Origin: Thermoguttaceae bacterium
GTDB taxonomy: Bacteria; Planctomycetota; Planctomycetia; Pirellulales; Thermoguttaceae
NCBI GenBank assembly: GCA_024653385.1
Contig: JANLFZ010000175.1
Coordinates: 1-11,624 of the forward strand
Length of the DNA stretch: 11,624 bases
Direction of reading: 5' to 3'
Numbering within the stretch: position 1 is the stretch's first letter; each line of letters starts with the position of its first letter. The position numbers and the translations under genes were made by a program. A model generated the notes under the pieces. It was not told where the DNA came from and made no database searches. It was given only the letters and a program-made list of their open reading frames with translations. Positions 1-6,919 of this stretch are shown here, piece after piece.

Positions 1-3
1 GCA

Positions 4-20
4 ACGGCGGGGGCCGCCGT
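4..20 (-). terminator. GC-rich hairpin after the vWA gene, possible terminator
   Basis: A perfect 7-bp inverted repeat (ACGGCGG at 4-10, CCGCCGT at 14-20, 3-nt loop) lies 14 nt beyond the stop codon of the minus-strand vWA gene. The window ends 3 nt past the stem, so it cannot be seen whether a U-tract follows. A terminator role is inferred from position and stem strength alone. Confidence 0.35.
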
Positions 21-34
21 CGCGAGGCTGCGCC

Positions 35-1939
35 CTACTGGACCAAGCGGGCCTTCGGGTTGGTGATGATGTTCTGGAAGATCTCGCGGAGCCGGTTCTC
101 GTATTCCGCGGGGTTCCCGCTGCCACGAGGACACGCGCCTTCGTTATTGGCAGTGCCGCCCAGGCGGGCCGAGCGGTCCATGAACTCGTAATCCGTACCC
201 AACCCGATCCCCACGGGGAAGACATACCACCGCCGGAGTTGCATGTCCATGGATTGCATCAAGGCGGCATTCTTGGCGTCCTTGTACGATCCGGTGGTAT
301 AGAAATCGGCGCTGGGGTGCAAGCTGATGAACGACGAAATGTCGGTGGCACTGGAGGAATAGAGATTGGGGATCCCGTCGGTCAAGAGCACCACGACCTT
401 GTTGGTGTGCACCCGTCCGCTGCCGCCCTCGCTTTGAGGACGGAGGTGGTTCTTGGCCGTCAAGAGTCCCGTCTCGGTCGCCGTCGTGGAGGCGTTGTCG
501 GCAGCGGCCTGGAGCGTCGTGCACGCCTGCATGGCCTCGTCGTAGTCCGAGGTGAGGCTTTGGGCGATGGCCGCCCCACTGACGCGGTCGTAGGTGACGA
601 TCGAGACCCAGTCCTTTTGGTTCGGGTCGGAGATCCCTTGGTTGCGTTCCTTGATCACTTGGATGGCGGCGATGATCGCCCGCCGGGCCGCGTGGGTCGG
701 CTGTTCCCGCGGCGGGAAACGGAACGTGCCGCCGTCGGTGGCCTCATCATGCCAGGGGCAATAGGGGCTCAGACGCGAGAGCTGCCCGTACTGCCCCGTC
801 ACCGGTTGCGCGTCGCGTCCGAAATCCATCAGGAACTGCACATAGGTGCGGTAGCCGAGTTGGTTCCGATAGCCCAGCGGCGTGTTGCTGTCGGCCTCGG
901 GGAAGGCGTCGGTGTACGGGTTGCCGAACCCGCTGATCCGGTTGCTCGACTGGTTGGGCGGAAGGGTCACGGGGTAGCTCGGTCGCGGCCGGCCCTTCGG
1001 GCTGGTCGACGAAATCGACTGCGACCGCAAGATGAAGTCGAGGTACTTCTCCCAGTAGGCGTAGCTCGCCGAATTGCTGCTGACCGGGGCCGGTCTGGCG
1101 TTGGGCATGAGCACGGCAAGCTGGTTGTCGATCACCCACTTATACGCCTTCTGCTTGCGCGTGGCCTCGGAGTCCGTGTCGAGAATCCGGTACGCGGCCG
1201 CGATCGTCGGCTGCGCCAGCGGCCCGCCGTTCTTGGTCATCTCGGCGTAGGCGTACTGGTCTTGGGCCACGCCCAGCGGCTGGCCGATGTACTGGAGCGT
1301 CCCCGGGAAGGTGCCGAAACCGAAGTCGTCGTAAAGCTGCTGCATGAGTTCTTCGGCGATATCGGGGTAGCCCTGGGGGCCGAAGACCCGGTCGATCTCC
1401 GCGGTCGCCCAGCACGGCTCGGTGTCGTTGTTCATCGAGCCCGACAAGTCGATCACGAAGGCGATGTCGCGGGGATTGGTCATCGCGATGGCCGAGGCGC
1501 TGACCGTGAACCATCGCTTTCCCAAGACCGGACCGAAGAACAGCGCTACGTTGCCGTCGTGCTCGGCGTCGCGCTGCACGGTGACGCGCACGGCATTGCC
1601 GGGGATCGCCGTCTGGGTGAAGCTCCGGCTTGCGGTGTCCCACGTGCCGTATTGGACGCTGACGGAACCGGGCGCAACCTGTTTGCCGCCGACCCAGTTG
1701 TAGCCGGCGAATTCGACGGCCGCGGCCGTGGCCACGTCCATCCCCGAGACCAATTGCGCGGCCGCGGCGACCGAGGCCGCGTCGGCGGCATTCTGAACTT
1801 GGGATCGCGTCAGGCAGATGTACCCCACATCGACCGCGAAGGCAATCATGCCGAGAAGCACCACCATCATGACGGCGACCAGAACCAGCGTAGCCCCGCG
1901 GCGCATGCCGCCCGCACCGTAGACTGAGCGCGGAGACAT
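35..1939 (-). CDS. Tad/TadG-like membrane-anchored vWA domain protein
   Basis: This 634-residue protein starts with a short basic stretch (RR at 13-14) and one hydrophobic segment at about 16-38. The conserved Tad N-terminal pattern follows (DVGY, then QNAADAASVAAA at about 49-60), as in TadE/TadG pilus-assembly-like proteins. A von Willebrand A domain carries the MIDAS motif DLSGS at 164-168, a Thr-containing segment near 487-491 and a TDG at 520-522. The rest is predicted to face the periplasm or surface. About 240 residues (170-415), rich in Tyr, Pro and Asn, are inserted between the first MIDAS motif and the rest of the fold. The ATG at 1939 was chosen because GAGGGG lies about 8 nt upstream and the hydrophobic segment comes right after. 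The frame stays open for another 291 codons upstream, but those residues are Arg/Ser-rich shadow sequence. Family knowledge links such proteins to Tad pilus or surface adhesion loci; no tad genes are visible here, so the exact role is unknown. Confidence 0.85.
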   Translation of the reverse strand: MSPRSVYGAGGMRRGATLVLVAVMMVVLLGMIAFAVDVGYICLTRSQVQNAADAASVAAAAQLVSGMDVATAAAVEFAGYNWVGGKQVAPGSVSVQYGTWDTASRSFTQTAIPGNAVRVTVQRDAEHDGNVALFFGPVLGKRWFTVSASAIAMTNPRDIAFVIDLSGSMNNDTEPCWATAEIDRVFGPQGYPDIAEELMQQLYDDFGFGTFPGTLQYIGQPLGVAQDQYAYAEMTKNGGPLAQPTIAAAYRILDTDSEATRKQKAYKWVIDNQLAVLMPNARPAPVSSNSASYAYWEKYLDFILRSQSISSTSPKGRPRPSYPVTLPPNQSSNRISGFGNPYTDAFPEADSNTPLGYRNQLGYRTYVQFLMDFGRDAQPVTGQYGQLSRLSPYCPWHDEATDGGTFRFPPREQPTHAARRAIIAAIQVIKERNQGISDPNQKDWVSIVTYDRVSGAAIAQSLTSDYDEAMQACTTLQAAADNASTTATETGLLTAKNHLRPQSEGGSGRVHTNKVVVLLTDGIPNLYSSSATDISSFISLHPSADFYTTGSYKDAKNAALMQSMDMQLRRWYVFPVGIGLGTDYEFMDRSARLGGTANNEGACPRGSGNPAEYENRLREIFQNIITNPKARLVQ

Positions 1940-2009
1940 ACCAGAACCCCTCGAAAGCGTCTTCTCCCCCAACCCCATCCTGTCGAGAGAGCCGGACTGG
2001 TGATGAGTT

Positions 2010-2026
2010 GGATCGCGACTCGATCC
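2010..2026. promoter_or_regulatory. Inverted repeat in divergent intergenic region
   Basis: GGATCG and CGATCC form perfect 6-bp arms around a 5-nt centre (cgact). The repeat lies about 70 bp upstream of the vWA start, between two divergent genes. An operator role is a guess from position and symmetry. Confidence 0.25.
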
Positions 2027-2050
2027 TCGACGTGCTTCGCGGCGCGCCGG

Positions 2051-2064
2051 ATCGCTCGAGCGAT
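2051..2064. promoter_or_regulatory. 14-bp perfect palindrome, candidate operator
   Basis: ATCGCTCGAGCGAT reads identically on both strands. It lies midway between the vWA gene (-) and the efflux operon (+), where a dimeric repressor or activator of either unit could bind. No regulator gene is in the window to pair it with, so the role is inferred only from symmetry and position. Confidence 0.3.
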
Positions 2065-2166
2065 TGCGCACTCCGGCGCTCCAAGAGAAACCTAGCTTAC
2101 AATCGGCCGGTGGCCAAATGCCGCATCGGGGGGAACACCGCGAGACCGTGCAACCAGCGCCAAGGG

Positions 2167-2196
2167 TTGACAAACGTCCCCCGGGCTGCACATGAT
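2167..2196 (+). promoter_or_regulatory. Candidate sigma70-type promoter of the efflux operon
   Basis: A consensus -35 TTGACA (2167-2172) is followed after 18 nt by CATGAT (2191-2196), which matches TATAAT at four of six positions. Transcription would begin near 2203, giving a leader of about 80 nt to the ATG at 2286. That argues against the in-frame GTG/ATG at 2202/2205 unless the message is nearly leaderless. Confidence 0.4.
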
Positions 2197-2285
2197 CGGA
2201 GGTGATGAACCCTCTCGGCGCGGGGGCCGCCTCGCGCCGGTTCATGCCTGCCCGACCTGAGACGTCCCTCCGAAAGTCCCCACCC

Positions 2286-3503
2286 ATGCCTCGAACCGAT
2301 TCCCTGCATGGCCGTTTCGGCATGGTCGGGGCCGGGCTAAGCCTCCTGGCCCTTGGCCTCGCCGCGCTGTCGGGATGCCAGCACAACGAGGTGGCGGGCG
2401 AGACCCGGACCGAGGCCCCCCTCGCGGTCCCCGCCGGGACACAGTTGCACACGGTGGCCCTGCGCCCGTGGCCCCGCGTGGTCGTGGTCCAAGGAAGCCT
2501 GCTGGGGGACGAGCGGGTGGTGGTGGGGGCCAAGGTGGCCGGCCGGGTGAAGGAAGTGAGAGTCGATCTGGGCTCGATCGTCCAGCCCGGAGACGAACTG
2601 GTCCGCTTGGAAACCGAGGATTTCGACCTCCGGGCGCAGCAGGCCGAGGCACAGCTCGAGCAGGTCCGCGCGCAACTGGGATTGCGGCCCGGCGACAGCG
2701 AAACCACTCTCGACCGCACCAAGGTGCCCAGCGTCCTCCAGGAGGCCGCCGTGCGCGACGAGGCCAAGGCGAACCTCGATCGGGCGACCGAGCTGGCCCG
2801 CAAGGAAGTCATTTCGGCTGAAGAGCTGCTCGAGCGCGAGGCGGCCTTCCAAGTGGCCCAGTCGCGCTACAGCAAGGCGCTTTACGAGGTGGATGGCCAA
2901 CTCGCCCTCTTGGCGGTGCGCCGCGCGGAACTCGCGCTGGCCCGGCAGGCCCAGGCCGACGCCGTGATCCGCGCCCCGTTCAAGGGGATCGTCGAGCAGC
3001 GGCACACGGCGCCGGGGGCATACCTTCAGGTCGGTAACCCGGTCGTCTCCCTCGTGCGCACCGATCCGCTGCGGTTCCACGGGGGCGTGCCCGAACGCGA
3101 GGCGCTCTTGGTGCGAGCCGGGCAGCGGGTGCGGATCCGCGTCGAGGGACATCCGACGGTGATCGAGACCGATGTCGATCGGCTCAGTCCCTCGCTGGAT
3201 TTGGCCAATCGGGCCCTGGCCGTTCAGGCCGACGTGCCCAACCGCGATCTGCTGCTTCGGGCGGGGCTGTTCGCCCAGGCCGAGGTGGTGGTCGATCCCG
3301 ATGCCAAAACCCTGGCGGTGCCCGCCGAGGCAGTCACCGAGTTCGCGGGGGTCGAAAAGGTCTGGGTCGTGCGCGACGGACAGCTCGAAGCGCGGCGCGT
3401 CGAAACCGGCCGCCGCAGCGGCGACTGGGTCGAAATCCGCGGGAATCTGGCTGCCGGCGAGACCATCGTGGCCAAACCGTCGACCCTCGGCAGGCAGGAG
3501 TGA
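2286..3503 (+). CDS. RND efflux periplasmic adaptor lipoprotein (membrane fusion protein, HlyD/AcrA type)
   Basis: This 405-residue protein links an RND pump to an outer-membrane channel. Its lipoprotein signal is basic N-terminus, hydrophobic 14-27, lipobox LSGC with Cys31. Domains in order: first lipoyl half at about 78-118 (G-x-K-V-A-G near 83), coiled-coil hairpin at about 113-225, second lipoyl half at about 226-257 (IRAPFKGIVEQ), beta-barrel, and membrane-proximal domain to the end. The hairpin has R166, L170 and S177 in R-x3-L-x6-S spacing, the tip motif known in AcrA/MacA-type adaptors that contact a TolC-like channel. The pump gene follows after 73 bp in the same direction. Start choice is uncertain: ATG 2286 gives a normal lipoprotein signal but has no clear Shine-Dalgarno. 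An ATG at 2205 sits inside a GGAGGTGATG stretch and would put 39 residues before the hydrophobic segment. Substrate cannot be read from the sequence. Confidence 0.9.
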   Translation: MPRTDSLHGRFGMVGAGLSLLALGLAALSGCQHNEVAGETRTEAPLAVPAGTQLHTVALRPWPRVVVVQGSLLGDERVVVGAKVAGRVKEVRVDLGSIVQPGDELVRLETEDFDLRAQQAEAQLEQVRAQLGLRPGDSETTLDRTKVPSVLQEAAVRDEAKANLDRATELARKEVISAEELLEREAAFQVAQSRYSKALYEVDGQLALLAVRRAELALARQAQADAVIRAPFKGIVEQRHTAPGAYLQVGNPVVSLVRTDPLRFHGGVPEREALLVRAGQRVRIRVEGHPTVIETDVDRLSPSLDLANRALAVQADVPNRDLLLRAGLFAQAEVVVDPDAKTLAVPAEAVTEFAGVEKVWVVRDGQLEARRVETGRRSGDWVEIRGNLAAGETIVAKPSTLGRQE

Positions 3504-3560
3504 TCCGGAGAGGCAGTTGACGTGTTGCGGGAACCACTGTCGCGGAGACGGGTTCCCGCC

Positions 3561-3566
3561 AAGGAG
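3561..3566 (+). promoter_or_regulatory. Ribosome binding site for the TTG-started pump gene
   Basis: AAGGAG lies 10 nt before the TTG at 3577. The nearby GTGs at 3570 and 3582 are in other frames, so this site supports TTG as the start of the RND pump gene. Confidence 0.6.
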
Positions 3567-3576
3567 CGAGTGAGCT

Positions 3577-6500
3577 TTGCAGTGGCTTGCTGAAGTCTGC
3601 GTCCGACGCCCCGTGTTCGCGATGATGCTGATCCTCGCGCTCGTCGTGGCGGGATTGGCGTCGTTCCTCCAGCTCGGCGTGGACCGCTTTCCCAAGATGG
3701 ATCTGCCCAGCGTCTGGGTCCGGACGACCTACCGCGGGGCGGCGCCCGAGGAAATCGAGTCCGAAGTGACCCAACTCCTCGAGGACGCGGTCGCCACGGT
3801 CGAGGGGATCGACGAACTGCGGTCGATTTCCAGCGAGGGGTCGTCGCTGCTGTTGTTGACGTTCAACCTCGACCGCGACATCGACTCGGCCACCCAGGAC
3901 GTGCGCGACGCGGTCAACAGCGTGCTGAACCGGTTGCCGCCGGGCGTCGACCCTCCCGTCATCCGCAAGCAGGACCTCGACTCGTCGCCGATCCTCAGCC
4001 TGGCGGTCTCGGGCCCGCGCGACGCGCGCGAGCTGTACGTGCTGGCCGATCGCTACGTCAAGAACGTGATCGAATCGTCGCCGGGCGTGGGCCAGGTGAC
4101 CATCGCCGGCGCGACCGAGCGCGCGGTGCAGATCAACCTCGAATCGCGCAAGCTCATCGCCTACGGGCTTTCGATCCTCCAGGTCCGCGAGGCCCTGGTG
4201 CGGCAGAACGCCGAAATCCCCGGGGGCCGGGTGGACGCCGGGCTCCAGGAACTGGGTCTGCGCACCCTGGGCCGGTTCCGCGACCCGCGCGAGTTCGAGG
4301 ACCTCGTCGTGGCCACGGTCCAGGGCACGCCGGTGCGCATCCGCGATCTGGGCGAGGTCGTCAACGGCACCAAGGAAGTCCGCAATCTCGCCCGCCTCAA
4401 CGGCACGCCCGCCGTCGTCCTCCAGATCCAGCGCCAGTCGGGCGCCAACACCGTGGAAGTCGTCGACGGCGTCAAACGGCGTCTCGAGCGGTGCCGGCAA
4501 CTCCTGCCCGACGACGTGAACCTCGACGTCATCCAGGACCAGTCGCGCTACATCAACGCCGCGATTCACGAGGTGCAGAAGCACCTGATCGCCGGAAGCA
4601 TCCTCGCGAGCCTCGTCGTCTTGCTGTTCATGAAGTCGTGGCGCTCGACCCTGATCGCGGCGGTCGCCATCCCCGCCTCGATCATCTCGACGTTCGCCAT
4701 GATGCGGGCGATGGACTTCACCCTGAACAACGTCACCATGCTCGCGCTGGTGCTCATGGTCGGCGTGGTGATCGACGACGCGATCGTCGTGCTCGAGAAC
4801 GTCTTCCACTGGGTCGAGGAGAAAGGCGCCTCGCCCGCGCAGGCGGCCATCGGCGCGACCAAGGAAATCGGGCTGGCCGTGCTCGCCACGACCTTCTCGC
4901 TGGTGATCGTCTTCCTGCCCGTCTCCTTCCTGTCGAGCGTGACCGGTCGCATGCTGTTCCAGTTCGGGCTGACGGCCACCGTGTCGATCCTCGTCTCGAT
5001 GCTGGTGAGTTTCTCCCTGACCCCGATGATGTGCTCGCGCCTGCTGCGGCCCGTGGCATCGGCCGGCGGCGTGGCCGCCTCGCGGCGCGGCTTCTACCAC
5101 TGGCTCGAGCTGGGGTACGACGCCTGCCTCCGCTGGTCCATGCGGCACCGGTGGCTCGTCCTGGTCGTCTCGATCGCCGTCGTCGCCGTCAATGTGCCGC
5201 TGTACCAGTACGTCCAGAAAGACTATATCCCCACCAACGTCGACGAGGCCGAATTCGAGGTCCGCATCACCGCGCCGGAAGGGATCACCCTGCGGGCGAT
5301 GGACCGCACCATGCAGCAGGTCGAAGACCAGATCCGCGGGGTCGCCGGCGTGACCGACGTGCTCTCGACCGTCGGCTCGGTGAGCATCACCGGCGTGAAC
5401 ACGGCCTACGTGTACGTGCGCCTGGAAGACATCGAGAAGCGCCGCTTCTCGCTGGGCCGCCTGGTGCGCGAGACGCTCGCGGGGCGCCCCGGCGCGGCCT
5501 TCGAGGGCAACTACACCCAGGCCGAGAAGATGCAGGAGGTGCGCCGCCGCTTGTCGAAGTTGCCCGACCTCCGCGTGGCGGTCCGCAACCTCACCTCGTT
5601 CCGCCAGGGAGCGCCGGTCGACATCGACTTCTCGATCACCGGGCCGGACCTGAAACAACTGGCCGTCTACAGCGAGGCCCTGCGGCGCAAGGTGCAAGAC
5701 ATTCCCGGGATCGTCGATGCCGACATCACGCTCCGCCTGAACAAGCCCGAAATGCTCGTCGAGATCGACCGCGAGCGCGCCGCCACGCTGGGCGTCGACG
5801 TGCAGGAGATCGCCGATACCCAGCGGGTTGCCGTGGGGGGCGACGACCGCGTCAGCCGTTTCCGCGACTGGAAGCTCGACGACGTGTACGACGTCGAGTT
5901 GCGCCTGGTCGACGTGGACCGCGGCACGCGCGAGGCGATCTCGCAACTCTATGTCCGCACGCGCCCCGCCGCCAGTTTGCCCCTGCCCGGCGCCGTTCCC
6001 CATGCCGATGCCGATTCCGGCCCTGCCGAGGCCGGCATGGGGCTGACCCGGCTCGACAACCTCGTCCGCTTCCGGCGCGAGGAGAACGCCGCGCGCATCG
6101 ATCGCCTCGACCGGGAACGAATGTCGGCGGTGCGGGCGAACGTGGCCCCCGGCTATGCCCTGGCCGACCGTATCGAGGCCCTCCAGCAGGCTGCTCGCGA
6201 GTTGGGCATGCCGCCCGAGTACGGCACCCGCGTCATGGGCCGCGGACGCGAGCTGGAGCGGACCCTGCGCGACTTCGGGTTCACCTTCATCCTCTCGTTC
6301 ATCTTCATGTACATCGTGCTGGCGGCCCAGTTCGAACACCTGGTGCATCCGCTGACGATCCTCTTCTCGCTGCCCTTGGCCGTCCCCTTCGGGCTGGTCA
6401 GCCTGTGGATGGGCGGCGAGACGCTGAACCTCTATTCCGCCCTGGGCATTCTGGTGCTCTTCGGCGTGATCAAGAAGGCCTCGATCCTCCAGGTGGACCA

Positions 6501-6867
6501 CACGAACCAACTGCGCGCCCGCGGCATGGAACGGCTCGACGCGATCCTCTTGGCCAACCGCGACCGCCTCCGCCCGATCCTCATGACCACGGTCGCGTTC
6601 GTGGCCGGAATGCTGCCCTTGCTCTTGGGGGTGGGTCCCGGCGCGGAAGAACGGCGGTCGATCGCCGTGCTGACCGTCGGCGGCCAGACCCTTTCGCTGC
6701 TCTTGACGCTCGTGGCCGTGCCGGTCGTCTACTCGTTCCTCGACGACCTGACGAACCTGGTCCGCCGCAAGCGCGTCGCCCGACCGCCGGAGCCGTCCGA
6801 GGAGCTTCCCGGCGAAGAAAACGGCCTGGTCGGCGCCGGGGCCCCGGAGTTGGGCCGGGCCTTGTGA
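3577..6867 (+). CDS. RND-family efflux pump, inner-membrane permease (HAE1/AcrB type)
   Basis: This 1096-residue proton-driven transporter starts at TTG (MQWLAEVCVRRPVFAMM), the usual RND opening. Hydrophobic segments fit 12 helices: about 13-33, a cluster at 337-488, 526-546, and a cluster at 900-1055, with two large periplasmic loops between. The proton-relay residues of the family are present: Asp400-Asp401 in helix 4 (GVVIDDAIVVLENV), a Lys in helix 10 (K966 in GVIKKASIL, where K967 replaces the more usual Asn), and Arg999 in RPILMTT before helix 11. Length is slightly above the usual 1020-1050, partly because of a Pro/Ala-rich segment near 795-826 in the second loop and a charged C-terminal tail. 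The gene forms an operon with the adaptor. No TolC-type gene lies in the window, so that partner must be encoded elsewhere. Sequence alone does not separate a drug exporter from a metabolite or lipid exporter. Confidence 0.95.
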   Translation: MQWLAEVCVRRPVFAMMLILALVVAGLASFLQLGVDRFPKMDLPSVWVRTTYRGAAPEEIESEVTQLLEDAVATVEGIDELRSISSEGSSLLLLTFNLDRDIDSATQDVRDAVNSVLNRLPPGVDPPVIRKQDLDSSPILSLAVSGPRDARELYVLADRYVKNVIESSPGVGQVTIAGATERAVQINLESRKLIAYGLSILQVREALVRQNAEIPGGRVDAGLQELGLRTLGRFRDPREFEDLVVATVQGTPVRIRDLGEVVNGTKEVRNLARLNGTPAVVLQIQRQSGANTVEVVDGVKRRLERCRQLLPDDVNLDVIQDQSRYINAAIHEVQKHLIAGSILASLVVLLFMKSWRSTLIAAVAIPASIISTFAMMRAMDFTLNNVTMLALVLMVGVVIDDAIVVLENVFHWVEEKGASPAQAAIGATKEIGLAVLATTFSLVIVFLPVSFLSSVTGRMLFQFGLTATVSILVSMLVSFSLTPMMCSRLLRPVASAGGVAASRRGFYHWLELGYDACLRWSMRHRWLVLVVSIAVVAVNVPLYQYVQKDYIPTNVDEAEFEVRITAPEGITLRAMDRTMQQVEDQIRGVAGVTDVLSTVGSVSITGVNTAYVYVRLEDIEKRRFSLGRLVRETLAGRPGAAFEGNYTQAEKMQEVRRRLSKLPDLRVAVRNLTSFRQGAPVDIDFSITGPDLKQLAVYSEALRRKVQDIPGIVDADITLRLNKPEMLVEIDRERAATLGVDVQEIADTQRVAVGGDDRVSRFRDWKLDDVYDVELRLVDVDRGTREAISQLYVRTRPAASLPLPGAVPHADADSGPAEAGMGLTRLDNLVRFRREENAARIDRLDRERMSAVRANVAPGYALADRIEALQQAARELGMPPEYGTRVMGRGRELERTLRDFGFTFILSFIFMYIVLAAQFEHLVHPLTILFSLPLAVPFGLVSLWMGGETLNLYSALGILVLFGVIKKASILQVDHTNQLRARGMERLDAILLANRDRLRPILMTTVAFVAGMLPLLLGVGPGAEERRSIAVLTVGGQTLSLLLTLVAVPVVYSFLDDLTNLVRRKRVARPPEPSEELPGEENGLVGAGAPELGRAL
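5998..6042 (+). repeat. 45-bp in-frame palindromic segment inside the RND pump gene
   Basis: CCCCATGCCG (5998-6007) and CGGCATGGGG (6033-6042) are perfect 10-nt inverted repeats around a 25-nt spacer. A second perfect stem is nested and overlapping: CCGGCC (6017-6022) with GGCCGG (6030-6035). The 45 bp are exactly 15 codons and encode PHADADSGPAEAGMG (residues 808-822), a low-complexity stretch within the second periplasmic loop. This could be a small palindromic element that inserted in frame, or a local duplication and inversion. Other copies outside the window would decide. Confidence 0.5.
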
Positions 6868-6887
6868 CGGCCCGAGCGCGATCGCTC
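6856..6887. terminator. Stem-loops between convergent genes, possible terminator
   Basis: CGGGCC (6856-6861) pairs with GGCCCG (6869-6874) across the pump's stop codon. GAGCG (6874-6878) pairs with CGCTC (6883-6887) immediately after. The 52-bp gap separates two convergent genes, where a two-way terminator is expected, but neither stem is followed by a T-tract, so this is weak. Confidence 0.25.
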
Positions 6888-6919
6888 TCGCGTGCCGCGC
6901 AGAGAACCGCCCCGCGTCG

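Noticed and set aside
1940..2812. A 291-codon upstream extension of the vWA reading frame
   Set aside because: The frame is open only because of high GC. The residues are Arg/Ser/Pro-rich without motifs, overlap the adaptor gene on the other strand, and a good ribosome binding site sits before the ATG at 1939.
3334..6510. A 1058-codon open frame antisense to the RND pump gene
   Set aside because: Its composition (His/Asp/Arg/Gly-rich, with no motifs) is that of a GC-driven shadow; the RND gene on the plus strand is unambiguous.
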